Positions 51,864 through 59,360 of a stretch of DNA of 64,000 nt are shown here, piece after piece. The stretch is taken from NCBI RefSeq assembly GCF_036240795.1, contig NZ_CP108454.1, positions 1,612,001 through 1,676,000 on the forward strand. Direction: 5' to 3'. This stretch comes from Streptomyces sp. NBC_01268 (lineage in GTDB: Bacteria; Actinomycetota; Actinomycetes; Streptomycetales; Streptomycetaceae). The notes beneath the pieces are model-generated. The model did no database searches, was not told where the DNA came from, and saw nothing but the letters and a program-made list of their open reading frames with translations. The translations under genes were made by a program, and so were the position numbers. Each line of letters begins with the position of its first letter. The stretch's first letter is position 1.

Positions 51864-52004
51864 CGCGGGCAGTCACATACGGAGGACATCGGCGCTCCCC
51901 ACCGCGCAGCCGGCGCGGTGCGGGGCGCCGATGCCCGTTTCCGGGTCGCGCTAGAGTCAGCGCAATTCGCGGGCGCCCGCCCGCAGCCGGCCAGGGAGCG
52001 AAGC

Positions 52005-52562
52005 GTGCTCATCCCCCACGACACCCGGATCGCCCTCGACACCGTCGTCGATCTGATGAACACCGCCCCCCAGGGCGATCGCGACGACGAACTCGACGAC
52101 CTCCCGGCGCTGAAGTCCTTCGTGCGCGCCCACAAGATCAGCGACGTGGGCGAGCTCGGAGCCGGGGACCTGCGGGCCGTGCTCGACGTGCGCGACCGGT
52201 TCACCGCCGTCTTCTCCGCCCCGGACGCCCGGATCGCGGCCACCCTGATCAACCAGCTGGTCGCCTCCGCGGGCACGACCCCGCAGCTCACCGACCACGA
52301 CGGCTACGACTGGCACGTGCACTACTTCGCGCCGGGCGCCTCGGTCTCCGACCACCTGGCCGCCGACTGCGGCATGGCGCTCGCGTTCATCGTCGTGGCG
52401 GGCGAGCAGGAGCGGCTGCGCCGCTGCGAGGCGCCGGACTGCGGCCGCGCCTTCGTGGACCTCTCCCGCAACCGCTCCCGCCGCTACTGCTCCAGCAAGA
52501 CCTGCGGAAACCGCCTCCACGTCGCCGCCTACCGGGCCCGCCGCAAGGAAGCCGCGGGCTGA
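52005..52562 (+). CDS. CGNR zinc-finger protein with ABATE domain
   Basis: 185 aa. The N-terminal ABATE (stress-induced regulator-like) domain runs to about residue 120 (RIALDTVVDLMNTAP, VLDVRDRF). The C-terminal zinc ribbon is complete: RRCEAPDCGRAF, RRYCSSKTCGNRLHVAAYRAR, with four cysteines and the CGNR motif. Such proteins are predicted DNA-binding transcription factors. GTG at 52005 has AGGGAG 6 nt upstream. A TAGAGT at 51952-51957 could be its -10. Confidence 0.92.
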   Translation: MLIPHDTRIALDTVVDLMNTAPQGDRDDELDDLPALKSFVRAHKISDVGELGAGDLRAVLDVRDRFTAVFSAPDARIAATLINQLVASAGTTPQLTDHDGYDWHVHYFAPGASVSDHLAADCGMALAFIVVAGEQERLRRCEAPDCGRAFVDLSRNRSRRYCSSKTCGNRLHVAAYRARRKEAAG

Positions 52563-52574
52563 GCCCACCGGGGT

Positions 52575-52590
52575 CCGGCGGCGCCGCCGG
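52575..52590. terminator. short GC palindrome after the CGNR gene
   Basis: CCGGCGGCGCCGCCGG is a 16-bp perfect palindrome between two convergent genes. It could act as a weak bidirectional terminator. Confidence 0.4.
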
Positions 52591-52592
52591 TC

Positions 52593-52769
52593 TCACAGCA
52601 GGAACAGATCGTGGACGGCGGCCATCAGGAGCAGGGCGCCGATCACCGCGAGGAAGATCATCAGCGGCGGCTGGGAGAGCGCGAACAGGCAGCCGCGCGG
52701 CTCCTCCGGGGCGCTCGCCGTGGGCGTGGGCGTGGGGGCAGGGGCGGGGTCCCGCGAGGTATCCAGCAT
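52593..52769 (-). CDS. small membrane protein (58 aa)
   Basis: A Pro/Thr/Ala-rich start is followed by EEPRGCLFALSQPPLM and one C-terminal membrane helix (MIFLAVIGALLLMAAVHDLF). It ends at the helix, a tail-anchored layout. ATG at 52769 is preferred over the upstream frame (to 52823), which is basic and unlike the rest. No recognised family. Confidence 0.6.
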   Translation of the reverse strand: MLDTSRDPAPAPTPTPTASAPEEPRGCLFALSQPPLMIFLAVIGALLLMAAVHDLFLL

Positions 52770-52902
52770 CTCGGGGGGATGATGGCGCACGGCCGCCCAC
52801 GAAGATCGCGCAACACACCCCACGGCAGGGCGTGTTCACCCCATTCCGTGGACACCGGGAAAAGGAACCGCCAGAAGCGGTCAGATCACCGTCGGATCCC
52901 GG

Positions 52903-53328
52903 TCAAATTCCGTGCTTCTTCAGAATCGCCTCGATGTCGCTGAAGTCCTCGTCGGCCGTCTTGCCCTGCGGCCTGGGGGTGGCCCCGCGCTGTCCCGCAC
53001 CGAGCGAGGGCGCGGACCCCTGGGGCGCCACCGCCTCCCGGGCCTCGCCCCGGCCGGTCTCCGCGCGGCCGGACCGGCGCCGCTCGACGGCCCGCGTGGT
53101 CGAGAAGAGCAGCCAGGCCGCGCCGAGCACGCCGAAGCCGGCCCAGGCGGTCGGACTGAAGGCGGTGTCCGCGAGCCACGCCACGGCACCGGTCATCACC
53201 AGTCCCAGCGGCACCAGCGCGTAGGCGGCGATCCGGGCCGCCGACAGGAACCGCTTGCGGTACGCCGTGACCGCGGCGATGCCCAGGCCCGCCACGGACA
53301 CCGCGGAGCAGATGGTCTCGGCGAGCAT
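52903..53328 (-). CDS. membrane protein, often misannotated as cellulose synthase
   Basis: 141 aa. Three hydrophobic helices in the first 85 residues (TICSAVSVAGLGIAAVTAY, ARIAAYALVPLGLVMTGAV, AWAGFGVLGAAWLLFST), a disordered linker, and a short conserved-looking end FSDIEAILKKHGI. It lacks glycosyltransferase motifs (no DxD or QxxRW), so the cellulose synthase label that I recall for homologues is not supported. ATG at 53328 has GGAGG 5 nt upstream. Confidence 0.75.
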   Translation of the reverse strand: MLAETICSAVSVAGLGIAAVTAYRKRFLSAARIAAYALVPLGLVMTGAVAWLADTAFSPTAWAGFGVLGAAWLLFSTTRAVERRRSGRAETGRGEAREAVAPQGSAPSLGAGQRGATPRPQGKTADEDFSDIEAILKKHGI

Positions 53329-53463
53329 GCGATCCTCCAGGTCCCGGGTGATACGTCCCTTCCATCCTGCACCGTCCCCGCCCCTGTCGGCCATGGTCCG
53401 GCGTCCGGATCAGGGAGATCTCCGGGTCGTCCCCCAGGGAGGACCGGATGGGAGACTCTTCCC

Positions 53464-53976
53464 ATGAGTGAGTCCACCACCCCCGCCTCCCCCGTCGTCC
53501 TGGAGGCCTGGTTCGACCTGCAGTGCCCCGACTGCTTCCAGGCCCTCGACGACGTGCGCGCGCTGCGCGAGAAGTACGGCGAGCGCATCGACGTACAGCT
53601 GCGGCACTTCCCGCTGGCCAAGCACAAGCACGCGTACGCCGCCGCCCAGGCCGCCGAGGAGGCGGCCGACCAGGGCAGGGGCTGGGAGTACGCCGAGGCG
53701 CTGCTCGCCAGGACCGAGGAGCTCGGCGAGCGCGGCGAGGCCGTCCTCCTGGACGTGGCGGGCGAACTGGGCCTGGACGCCGAGGAGTTCGACACCGCCC
53801 TGATCGACGGCCGGCACCTGCTGACGGTCGACGCGGACGAGGCCGAGGGCAAGGCGATCAAGGTCACCGGCACCCCGACCTATGTGATCGACGGCGAGCG
53901 GCTCGACGGCGGCCAGAGCCAGGACGGGCTGCGCGCGCGCATCGAGCAGATCGCCGACCGCCTCCTGGAGGGCTGA
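53464..53976 (+). CDS. DsbA-family thioredoxin-fold oxidoreductase
   Basis: 170 aa. The active site is FDLQCPDCFQALDDV (CPDC) near residue 20, and the cis-Pro loop is KVTGTPTYVIDGERL. The helical insert lies between. No signal peptide or membrane helix is present, so it is a cytoplasmic FrnE/thiol-isomerase-like protein and not an exported partner of the VKOR protein. ATG at 53464. Confidence 0.88.
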   Translation: MSESTTPASPVVLEAWFDLQCPDCFQALDDVRALREKYGERIDVQLRHFPLAKHKHAYAAAQAAEEAADQGRGWEYAEALLARTEELGERGEAVLLDVAGELGLDAEEFDTALIDGRHLLTVDADEAEGKAIKVTGTPTYVIDGERLDGGQSQDGLRARIEQIADRLLEG

Positions 53977-53998
53977 GCCCCGCCGCCTCCCCGTCGGC

Positions 53999-54838
53999 CT
54001 ACCGCAGCGTCTTGGCGCTGTTGAGGTGGGTCGTGCGGTAGCCCAGCGACTCGTAGAGCCGGATCGCCGGGGTGTTGCCCGCGAAGACGTGCAGTCCGAG
54101 CAGGCTCTCCCCGGCCGCCAGCGACAGGCGCTCGGCCAGCAGCATCAGACCGCGGCCGTACCCCTTGCCGCGCTGCTCCTCGGCGACCTCGACCTCGAAG
54201 ACGAACCCGCTGCGCTCCCCCGGCTCGAGTTCGAGCCCGCCGGTCCAGAGGTAGCCCACGACCTCCGCGTCCCGCAGGGCGACGACCACCGAGATGCCCG
54301 GGGTCGCGAGGCCCTGCGGAAGGAATCTGCGACGGCTGTCCTCGGCCTTGGCCCGGGCCAGCTCCTCCGGCATCCCCCGGTCGATCCAGCTCTGCGCGAA
54401 GGCGTCCAGCGACCGCGCCGACCACTGTGCGAACTCCTCCTCGGTGACCGGCCGGAACCCGAAGCCCTCGGGCAGCTCCGGCGGCCCCGCGGCGAGCTCC
54501 TTGACCATGTTGCGGCTGCGTTCGGCGTACCCGAGCGCCTCCGCCATCCGCAGCCCGGGCGCCGACTCCGTGGGCACCGAGATCCGCACCTCGCCGCAGC
54601 CCCAGCCGCGCAGCACCTCCTCCGAGGCGAGCGCGGCCACCGTGCCCCGGCCCCTGCCCCGGTCCGGCTCGTCGACCACGAGATCCTCGATCACGCCCAC
54701 CGCCCCGCCGAAGGCGGCGTCGGTGGTCAGGTGGACGGAGCCGACCCGGCGGCTGTTCACGCAGATCTCGTAGGTGCGCGAACGGCCGCCGTCGGCGGAC
54801 TGCTGGAGCGGCTCGGACGGCCGCAGGGTGGTGGTCAT
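53999..54838 (-). CDS. GNAT acetyltransferase with two GNAT-like halves
   Basis: 279 aa. The N-terminal half has GVIEDLVVDEPDRGRGRGTVAAL and the C-terminal half FVFEVEVAEEQRGKGYGRGL with FAGNTPAIRLYESLGYRTT; both resemble the acetyl-CoA-binding motif A. Only the second ends in the canonical motif B, so it is probably the catalytic one. Substrate unknown. ATG at 54838. Confidence 0.88.
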   Translation of the reverse strand: MTTTLRPSEPLQQSADGGRSRTYEICVNSRRVGSVHLTTDAAFGGAVGVIEDLVVDEPDRGRGRGTVAALASEEVLRGWGCGEVRISVPTESAPGLRMAEALGYAERSRNMVKELAAGPPELPEGFGFRPVTEEEFAQWSARSLDAFAQSWIDRGMPEELARAKAEDSRRRFLPQGLATPGISVVVALRDAEVVGYLWTGGLELEPGERSGFVFEVEVAEEQRGKGYGRGLMLLAERLSLAAGESLLGLHVFAGNTPAIRLYESLGYRTTHLNSAKTLR

Positions 54839-54893
54839 CACGGGAGTTGTACCCACCGGACGGCCGCGCGTCATCCTGTTTTGCGCGCAGGCC

Positions 54894-55724
54894 CTAGCCG
54901 AGTCGCGGATCCCTGTCCTGCGCGGCCCGCTCGTCGAAGACCCGCATGGCCTTCGCGGTGACCGGCCCCGGCGCCCCGGCGAGCTCCCGGTCGTCGACCC
55001 GGTGCACGGCCTGGACGTCACGCAGGGTCGAGGTCAGGAAGATCTCGTCGGCGCTCCGCAGCACCTCCAGCGGGAGGTCGGTCTCCACGGCCCCGGTCCA
55101 CTCCACGGCCAGGGCGCGCGTGATGCCCGCGAGGCAGCCGGACGAGACCGGCGGGGTGTGGACCTGTCCGTCGATCACCACGAAGACATTGGACCCGGTG
55201 CCTTCGCAGAGCTGCCCGACGGTGTTGCCGAAGAGCGCCTCCGAGGCCCCCTGCTCGCGCGCCCTGGCCAGCGCCACGACGTTCTCCGCGTACGAGGTGG
55301 TCTTCAGGCCCGTGAGCGCACCGCGCTCGTTGCGGGTCCACGGGACGGTGATCACCGCGGTGGAGTCCGGGCGTCGGCCCGTCCCGCCGAGGGCCACGAC
55401 GAGGCTGGCGCCCGCGTCGCCGCGCTCGGAGCCCAGCGGCGAGAGGCCGCCGGTGTACGTGATGCGGAGCCGGCCGAGCTCCATCGGGTTCGCCTCCAGG
55501 ACGGCGGCGCAGGCCCGGCGAACCTCGTCGAGGTCCGGGTCGGGCAGCCCGAGGCCGCGCGCGGAGCGGGTGAGCCGCTCCAGGTGGAGGGTGAGAGCAA
55601 ACGTTTCACCGCGCTCGGCCTTGATCGTCTCGAAGATGCCGTCGCCCACGGTCAGACCGTGGTCCAGGACGGACACCTGCGCGGTCTCGGCATCGTGCAG
55701 TGCGCCGTTGACCCAGAGTTTCAT
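54894..55724 (-). CDS. pabC: aminodeoxychorismate lyase (class IV aminotransferase fold)
   Basis: PLP enzyme that releases 4-aminobenzoate and pyruvate from aminodeoxychorismate for folate. 276 aa. Visible: LDHGLTVGDGIFETIKAERG, the PLP Lys in LKTTSYAENVVALAR, EALFGNTVGQLCEGTGSNVF and VSSGCLAGITRALAVEW. Fold class IV also holds branched-chain aminotransferases, but the overlap with pabB (ATGA at 55724) supports PabC. ATG at 55724. Confidence 0.92.
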   Translation of the reverse strand: MKLWVNGALHDAETAQVSVLDHGLTVGDGIFETIKAERGETFALTLHLERLTRSARGLGLPDPDLDEVRRACAAVLEANPMELGRLRITYTGGLSPLGSERGDAGASLVVALGGTGRRPDSTAVITVPWTRNERGALTGLKTTSYAENVVALARAREQGASEALFGNTVGQLCEGTGSNVFVVIDGQVHTPPVSSGCLAGITRALAVEWTGAVETDLPLEVLRSADEIFLTSTLRDVQAVHRVDDRELAGAPGPVTAKAMRVFDERAAQDRDPRLG

Positions 55725-56773
55725 CGAGATATGGCCTTTCCGCTCGCCTCGTACGCGCCCGACGCTATCGCGACCAGGCGCGAGGCCTTCAGCTCGGTCT
55801 CCGCCCACTCGCCCTCGGGGTCCGATCCCCAGGTGATGCCGGCGCCGGTGCCGAAACGGAGCACGCCCTCGGCCCGGTCGACCCAGAAGGTGCGTATGCC
55901 GACGGCGAGCTCGGCGGTGCCCGCGTCCGCGTCGACCCAGCCGATGCCGCCGCAGTAGGGGCCGCGCGGCACGGTCTCCAGCGCCTCGATGATCCGCAGC
56001 GCGCTCGACTTGGGCGCGCCCGTGACGGACCCGGGCGGGAAGGCGGCCGCCAGGAGCCCGGGCCAACCCTCGTCCTCGCGCAGCAGTCCGCTGACGGTGG
56101 AGACCAGGTGGACGAGGCCGGGGTGCTCCTCGACCGCGCACAGGTCGGGCACGGTGACGCTGCCGGTCTCGCAGACCCGTCCCAGGTCGTTGCGGACCAG
56201 GTCGACGATCATCACGTTCTCCGCGTAGTCCTTCGGGAGCAGGTCGTCCGCGGTGCGGCCGGTGCCCTTGATCGGCCCGGAGGTCACCAGGGCGCCCTCA
56301 CGGCGCAGGAAGAGCTCGGGGGACGCGGTGGCGATCTCCACCCCGTGCGCGGGCAGCCGGATCGTCCCCGCGTAGGGCGCCGGGTTACCGCGGGCGAGGA
56401 GCGCGGTGAGCGCGTCCACGTCGGCCAGCGCCGGATCGGGCAGCGGCGCGGACATCACCCGGCAGAGGTTCGCCTGGTACACCTCCCCGCGCGCGATGTG
56501 CTCGCGCACGCGGCGCACGCCCGCCGTGTACGCGGCGCGGTCGAGGGACGACGTCCAGTCGCCGGCCGCGGGCCCCCGCCAGGCGCCCGGGACGGGCGCG
56601 GGGACCGGGTCCGGTCGTACGTCGCCGAAGCGGGCACAGGTGAGACGGCCCTCGAAGTCCGCGCAGACGGCCCAGAAACCGGTGGAGTCCAGAGCGGCGG
56701 GGTCACGGGTGACGTCCCGCAGATCGGTGGCGAGGAGGCCGCCGAAGCGGGCCATGGGAGCGAGGGGGTGCAC
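55721..56773 (-). CDS. pabB: aminodeoxychorismate synthase component I
   Basis: Chorismate-binding enzyme making 4-amino-4-deoxychorismate. 350 aa, shorter than typical fused forms, and there is no glutaminase (PabA) domain, so a trans-acting PabA encoded elsewhere is needed. Blocks: HIARGEVYQANLCR, SPELFLRREG, GPIKGTGRT, KDYAENVMIVDLVRNDLGRV and the C-terminal FPPGSVTGAPKSSALRIIE with GGIGW. GTG at 56773 is chosen because TAGACT (56781-56786, minus strand) stands 7 nt before it, suggesting a leaderless mRNA. Confidence 0.93.
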   Translation of the reverse strand: MHPLAPMARFGGLLATDLRDVTRDPAALDSTGFWAVCADFEGRLTCARFGDVRPDPVPAPVPGAWRGPAAGDWTSSLDRAAYTAGVRRVREHIARGEVYQANLCRVMSAPLPDPALADVDALTALLARGNPAPYAGTIRLPAHGVEIATASPELFLRREGALVTSGPIKGTGRTADDLLPKDYAENVMIVDLVRNDLGRVCETGSVTVPDLCAVEEHPGLVHLVSTVSGLLREDEGWPGLLAAAFPPGSVTGAPKSSALRIIEALETVPRGPYCGGIGWVDADAGTAELAVGIRTFWVDRAEGVLRFGTGAGITWGSDPEGEWAETELKASRLVAIASGAYEASGKAISR

Positions 56774-56780
56774 GCTTGCG

Positions 56781-56786
56781 AGTCTA
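56781..56786 (-). promoter_or_regulatory. -10 box of pabB
   Basis: Read on the minus strand this is TAGACT, 7 nt before the GTG of pabB. No good -35 is visible. The spacing predicts transcription starting at the start codon. Confidence 0.55.
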
Positions 56787-56845
56787 GGCGGGCGGGGAAC
56801 GGCCCGGCGGGGCGAGCGCGGGGCGCGTGCGGGGGCGCGCGTGCG

Positions 56846-56905
56846 GGAGGGACGCCGGGGGGAGGGACGCCGGGGGGAGGGAAGGGGAAGGGAGAGGGAA
56901 GGGAG
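56846..56905 (+). repeat. G-rich tract with repeated GGAGGGACGCCGGGG
   Basis: Two copies of GGAGGGACGCCGGGG (15 bp) followed by a pure purine run with many GGG blocks spaced by 1-4 nt. At least six G3+ runs on one strand make G-quadruplex folding possible. Confidence 0.7.
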
Positions 56906-57017
56906 CGGCCCGGGCGGCGGCTGGGTGCCACCTCGGGGACACGTGGAGTGAACGCCGTACGAACGCTCCCGGACGCCCCGGCGGGGGCGCAGGTCAGCAC
57001 GCTGCGGAAACGCGTTT

Positions 57018-57045
57018 TTGTACTGGCCCAGGAATCCGCTAGAGT
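57018..57045 (+). promoter_or_regulatory. promoter of the tRNA cluster
   Basis: TTGTAC (57018-57023), 16 nt, TAGAGT (57040-57045), close to the main vegetative (HrdB) consensus; predicted start near 57052, 36 nt before the first tRNA. Confidence 0.75.
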
Positions 57046-57087
57046 TCAACACGTCGCCGGGACGCGCAAGCGAAACGGAAACGACAA

Positions 57088-57160
57088 GCGGACGTGGCTC
57101 AGTTGGTAGAGCATCACCTTGCCAAGGTGAGGGTCGCGAGTTCGAATCTCGTCGTCCGCT
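57088..57160 (+). tRNA. tRNA-Gly (GCC)
   Basis: 73-nt cloverleaf: acceptor GCGGACG/CGTCCGC, anticodon stem CACCT-loop with TTGCCAA (anticodon GCC), T-loop GTTCGAATC. Discriminator U; CCA is not encoded. First of five tRNAs on one transcript. Confidence 0.97.
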
Positions 57161-57199
57161 CGATGTGGGGGATCATCCCGAACCCCTGTATTCACTCCT

Positions 57200-57273
57200 G
57201 GTGGAGTGGCCGAGAGGCGAGGCAACGGCCTGCAAAGCCGTCTACACGGGTTCAAATCCCGTCTCCACCTCCA
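57200..57273 (+). tRNA. tRNA-Cys (GCA), CCA encoded
   Basis: Acceptor GGTGGAG/CTCCACC, anticodon stem ACGGC/GCCGT around CTGCAAA (anticodon GCA), T-loop GTTCAAATC. CCA at 57271-57273 is genome-encoded. Confidence 0.97.
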
Positions 57274-57274
57274 A

Positions 57275-57346
57275 GGACGATTAGCTCAGCGGGAGAGCAC
57301 TTCCCTGACACGGAAGGGGTCACTGGTTCAATCCCAGTATCGTCCA
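57275..57346 (+). tRNA. tRNA-Val (GAC), copy 1
   Basis: 72 nt; acceptor GGACGAT/ATCGTCC, anticodon stem CTTCC/GGAAG around CTGACAC (anticodon GAC), T-loop GTTCAATCC. It starts one nucleotide after the tRNA-Cys CCA. Confidence 0.97.
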
Positions 57347-57380
57347 CTGGACCTTCGGGTCCTGGATCTTCGGATCCCCC

Positions 57381-57452
57381 GCGCGATTAGCTCAGCGGGA
57401 GAGCACTTCCCTGACACGGAAGGGGTCACTGGTTCAATCCCAGTATCGCGCA
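57381..57452 (+). tRNA. tRNA-Val (GAC), copy 2
   Basis: 72 nt, acceptor GCGCGAT/ATCGCGC; body identical to copy 1 apart from compensated acceptor changes. CCA is not encoded. Confidence 0.97.
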
Positions 57453-57499
57453 CGCAGTACCATTGGTCCGGGTTCGTCCTGTACGATCCAGACCGTCCC

Positions 57500-57571
57500 G
57501 CGCGATTAGCTCAGCGGGAGAGCGCTTCCCTGACACGGAAGAGGTCACTGGTTCAATCCCAGTATCGCGCA
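57500..57571 (+). tRNA. tRNA-Val (GAC), copy 3
   Basis: 72 nt, same acceptor as copy 2; differs from it at two positions (GAGCGC for GAGCAC, and AAGAGG for AAGGGG). The sequence CCA follows the discriminator A, so CCA is encoded. Confidence 0.97.
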
Positions 57572-57576
57572 CCACA

Positions 57577-57617
57577 GAAGAAGCCCCCGGCCGCATCTCG
57601 CGGACGGGGGCTTCTTC
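57577..57617 (+). terminator. terminator of the tRNA cluster
   Basis: 13-bp stem GAAGAAGCCCCCG (57577-57589) with CGGGGGCTTCTTC (57605-57617), just after the last tRNA. Confidence 0.85.
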
Positions 57618-57741
57618 GTGTCGAACCGTCGGGACGTCGGACGGCCGGCACGCCGGGCGTCACACGTCGGTGCGGGTGGGACGGGACGGGGCGAGCTCCG
57701 AGCTCGGGCTCCGGGCCCGAGCTCGGGAGGCCCCGGAGGGG

Positions 57742-58020
57742 TCAGGAGGAGAAGAGCATCCGGCCGAACCCGCGGTGGTGGCCGCCGTGGTGGCCGTGGT
57801 GACCGCCGTGCTGCGGAGCGCCCCACGCCGGAGCCGCGGGCTGCGCCGGGTAGGCCTGCGGGGCCGGCGGAGCCTGCTGCACCCACTGCGACTCCAGGCG
57901 GGTCAGGGCCTCCAGCTCGCCGTAGTCCAGGAATATGCCCCGGCAGCCGCTGCACTGCTCGATCTGGACACCGTTGCGGTTGTACGTGTGCATGGGCGCG
58001 TGGCACTTGGGACACTGCAT
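57742..58020 (-). CDS. zinc-ribbon protein (zf-TFIIB type)
   Basis: 92 aa. Two CxxC pairs, QCPKCHAPMHTYNRNGV and EQCSGCRGIFLDYGELEAL, form a TFIIB-like zinc ribbon in the first 45 residues. A Pro/Gln/Ala linker and a His/Gly-rich end (HGGHHGHHGGHHRGFG) follow, which might bind further metal. ATG at 58020 puts the first Cys at residue 3; the frame to 58059 has no homologous character. 40 nt downstream of the APH-fold gene. Confidence 0.88.
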   Translation of the reverse strand: MQCPKCHAPMHTYNRNGVQIEQCSGCRGIFLDYGELEALTRLESQWVQQAPPAPQAYPAQPAAPAWGAPQHGGHHGHHGGHHRGFGRMLFSS

Positions 58021-58060
58021 GCTCGGCTCAACTCCCTGCCGTTCGGATGGTGCTCTCACC

Positions 58061-59017
58061 CTACGGGGACGCCGGCGGAGCCAACTCGGTTCGGAGCGAG
58101 GCGATTCGACCGCAGGTGTCGATCATCACGTCCTCCACCTCGTCCAGCGGGCGCCCCTCGGCGGTCGACTTGGCCAGCGCGAGCGCCGCGGTCTGCACCG
58201 TCAGGGCGCGGGCCGGGACGTCCAGGCGGGCCCACGGGTCCCCGTCCCGCTCCCCCGCGCGCCCGCTCCCGGTGGCCGGGCCGCCGGCCCCCTCGTACGC
58301 GCCCAGGAAACGCGACCAGACCTCCGGCGCCAGCAGTCCCGCCGCGAACCAGGCCGCGGGGCGGGCCAGGTCCCAGGCCGGGTCGCCGACACCCAGGTCG
58401 TCGACGTCGATCAGGAGCCAGCGCGGGGCGCGGACCAGCTGGCCCAGGTGGAAGTCGCCGTGGCAGAGGGCGAGCGGGCCCGGGCCGGGCGAGGCCGGCG
58501 GGGTCCCCGCTTCGGGGGTGAGGGTGCGCCAGGCACGCAGGACCGTCGCGGTCGCCGGGTGGTCCGGAGCCGCGCGGCGCATCCGGTCCACGGCCAGGGC
58601 GGCCTTCAGCGGCGCGCGCATCGGCGGCAGGCCGGCCGGGGCCGGGGTCCGGTGCAGCAGCGCCAGGAGGCGGCCCGCCTCCTCCCACGGGGCCGCGCCC
58701 GGGTCCTCCGGGTCGACGGGGACGCCGTACGGCCACGCGGTCACCAGGCGCCCGTCGAGCGCCGCGCGAGGGCTCGGCAGCGGCGGCAGGAGCACCCCCG
58801 CCAGCTCCGGCAGGGCCGCGACCTCCACCCGCGAACGGAGCGCCGCCCTCTCACCGTCCGGGGCGTGCGACTTCAGGACCAGACGCCCGTGCCGTACGAC
58901 CGTCCCGTCGGTCCGGTCCGCGAGGACCCCGACCGCGCACGGGCACGTCGACGACGCCCCCGGATGCGCCGCGGCGCGGGCGAGGGCGTGCAGCTGAACG
59001 AGAACGGGCTCCTCCAC
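58061..59017 (-). CDS. aminoglycoside-phosphotransferase (APH) fold kinase
   Basis: 318 aa. The catalytic loop is LCHGDFHLGQL (Brenner motif HGDxxxxN, here with Gln in the last position) and the metal Asp is in LIDVDDLGVGDPAWDLARP. These are the hallmarks of the APH/choline-kinase group, whose members act on many small molecules; no resistance role is implied. The Asn-to-Gln change is unusual. GTG at 59017 is preferred because TAGGCT (59025-59030, minus strand) precedes it by 7 nt; a TTG at 59035 is an upstream option but overlaps that box. Confidence 0.88.
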   Translation of the reverse strand: MEEPVLVQLHALARAAAHPGASSTCPCAVGVLADRTDGTVVRHGRLVLKSHAPDGERAALRSRVEVAALPELAGVLLPPLPSPRAALDGRLVTAWPYGVPVDPEDPGAAPWEEAGRLLALLHRTPAPAGLPPMRAPLKAALAVDRMRRAAPDHPATATVLRAWRTLTPEAGTPPASPGPGPLALCHGDFHLGQLVRAPRWLLIDVDDLGVGDPAWDLARPAAWFAAGLLAPEVWSRFLGAYEGAGGPATGSGRAGERDGDPWARLDVPARALTVQTAALALAKSTAEGRPLDEVEDVMIDTCGRIASLRTELAPPASP

Positions 59018-59024
59018 GAGGAGG

Positions 59025-59030
59025 AGCCTA
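59025..59030 (-). promoter_or_regulatory. -10 box of the APH-fold gene
   Basis: Minus-strand TAGGCT, 7 nt upstream of the GTG at 59017; the same spacing as at pabB, so leaderless translation is predicted. Confidence 0.5.
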
Positions 59031-59074
59031 GACAACGGGGCCGGCCGGCCGGAAAGGCCCCGGGAAAGCGCGAG

Positions 59075-59102
59075 GGCCGGTCAGCTCCCCAGCTGACCGG
59101 CC
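59075..59102 (-). terminator. hairpin terminator after the 55-aa membrane gene
   Basis: 12-bp perfect stem GGCCGGTCAGCT (59075-59086) and AGCTGACCGGCC (59091-59102) around CCCC, about 90 nt past the small gene's stop. Confidence 0.82.
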
Positions 59103-59192
59103 ACACGCTGCCGTCCGCCGCACCCCCGTCCCCACGGGGTTTCCGGCCGGATGTCCCCGACCCGGGCCGCTCTCCCGGGTCCGGAGCGCCGC

Positions 59193-59360
59193 TCAGCGCC
59201 CCAGCATCACGCCCACGGACGACGCCTGAGTGACCACCGCGTCCCAGCCGCCGAAGACGACTACGAGCAGGGTCGCGAGAGGGAGGACCATGGCGGTCGC
59301 CACCAGCGGGTGGCGGCGGCTGGAAGGGCGGGGGTTCATCCGCGGTGCCGAGTACGCCAT
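59193..59360 (-). CDS. small membrane protein (55 aa)
   Basis: Starts MAYSAPRMNPRPSSRRHPLV, then one hydrophobic helix (VATAMVLPLATLLVVVFGGW) and a short Val/Ser-rich end. A good ribosome site (AGGAGAGGA) lies just before the ATG at 59360, and a terminator lies downstream, so the gene is well bounded despite its size. No family recognised. Confidence 0.72.
   Translation of the reverse strand: MAYSAPRMNPRPSSRRHPLVATAMVLPLATLLVVVFGGWDAVVTQASSVGVMLGR

Larger units (their letters stand above)
56774..57087. other. 314-bp intergenic region between pabB and the tRNA cluster
   Basis: Contains the pabB -10 box, the G-rich tract (56846-56905) and the tRNA promoter (57018-57045). I see no convincing protein gene; the overlapping open frames are compositional. 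Confidence 0.65.

Noticed and set aside
52903..53328. Cellulose synthase
   Set aside because: The protein is 141 aa with three helices and no glycosyltransferase motifs; the label for homologues appears to be an annotation error.
53464..53976. DsbA-like protein as the VKOR partner
   Set aside because: It has no signal peptide or membrane anchor, and its gene is 37 kb away.
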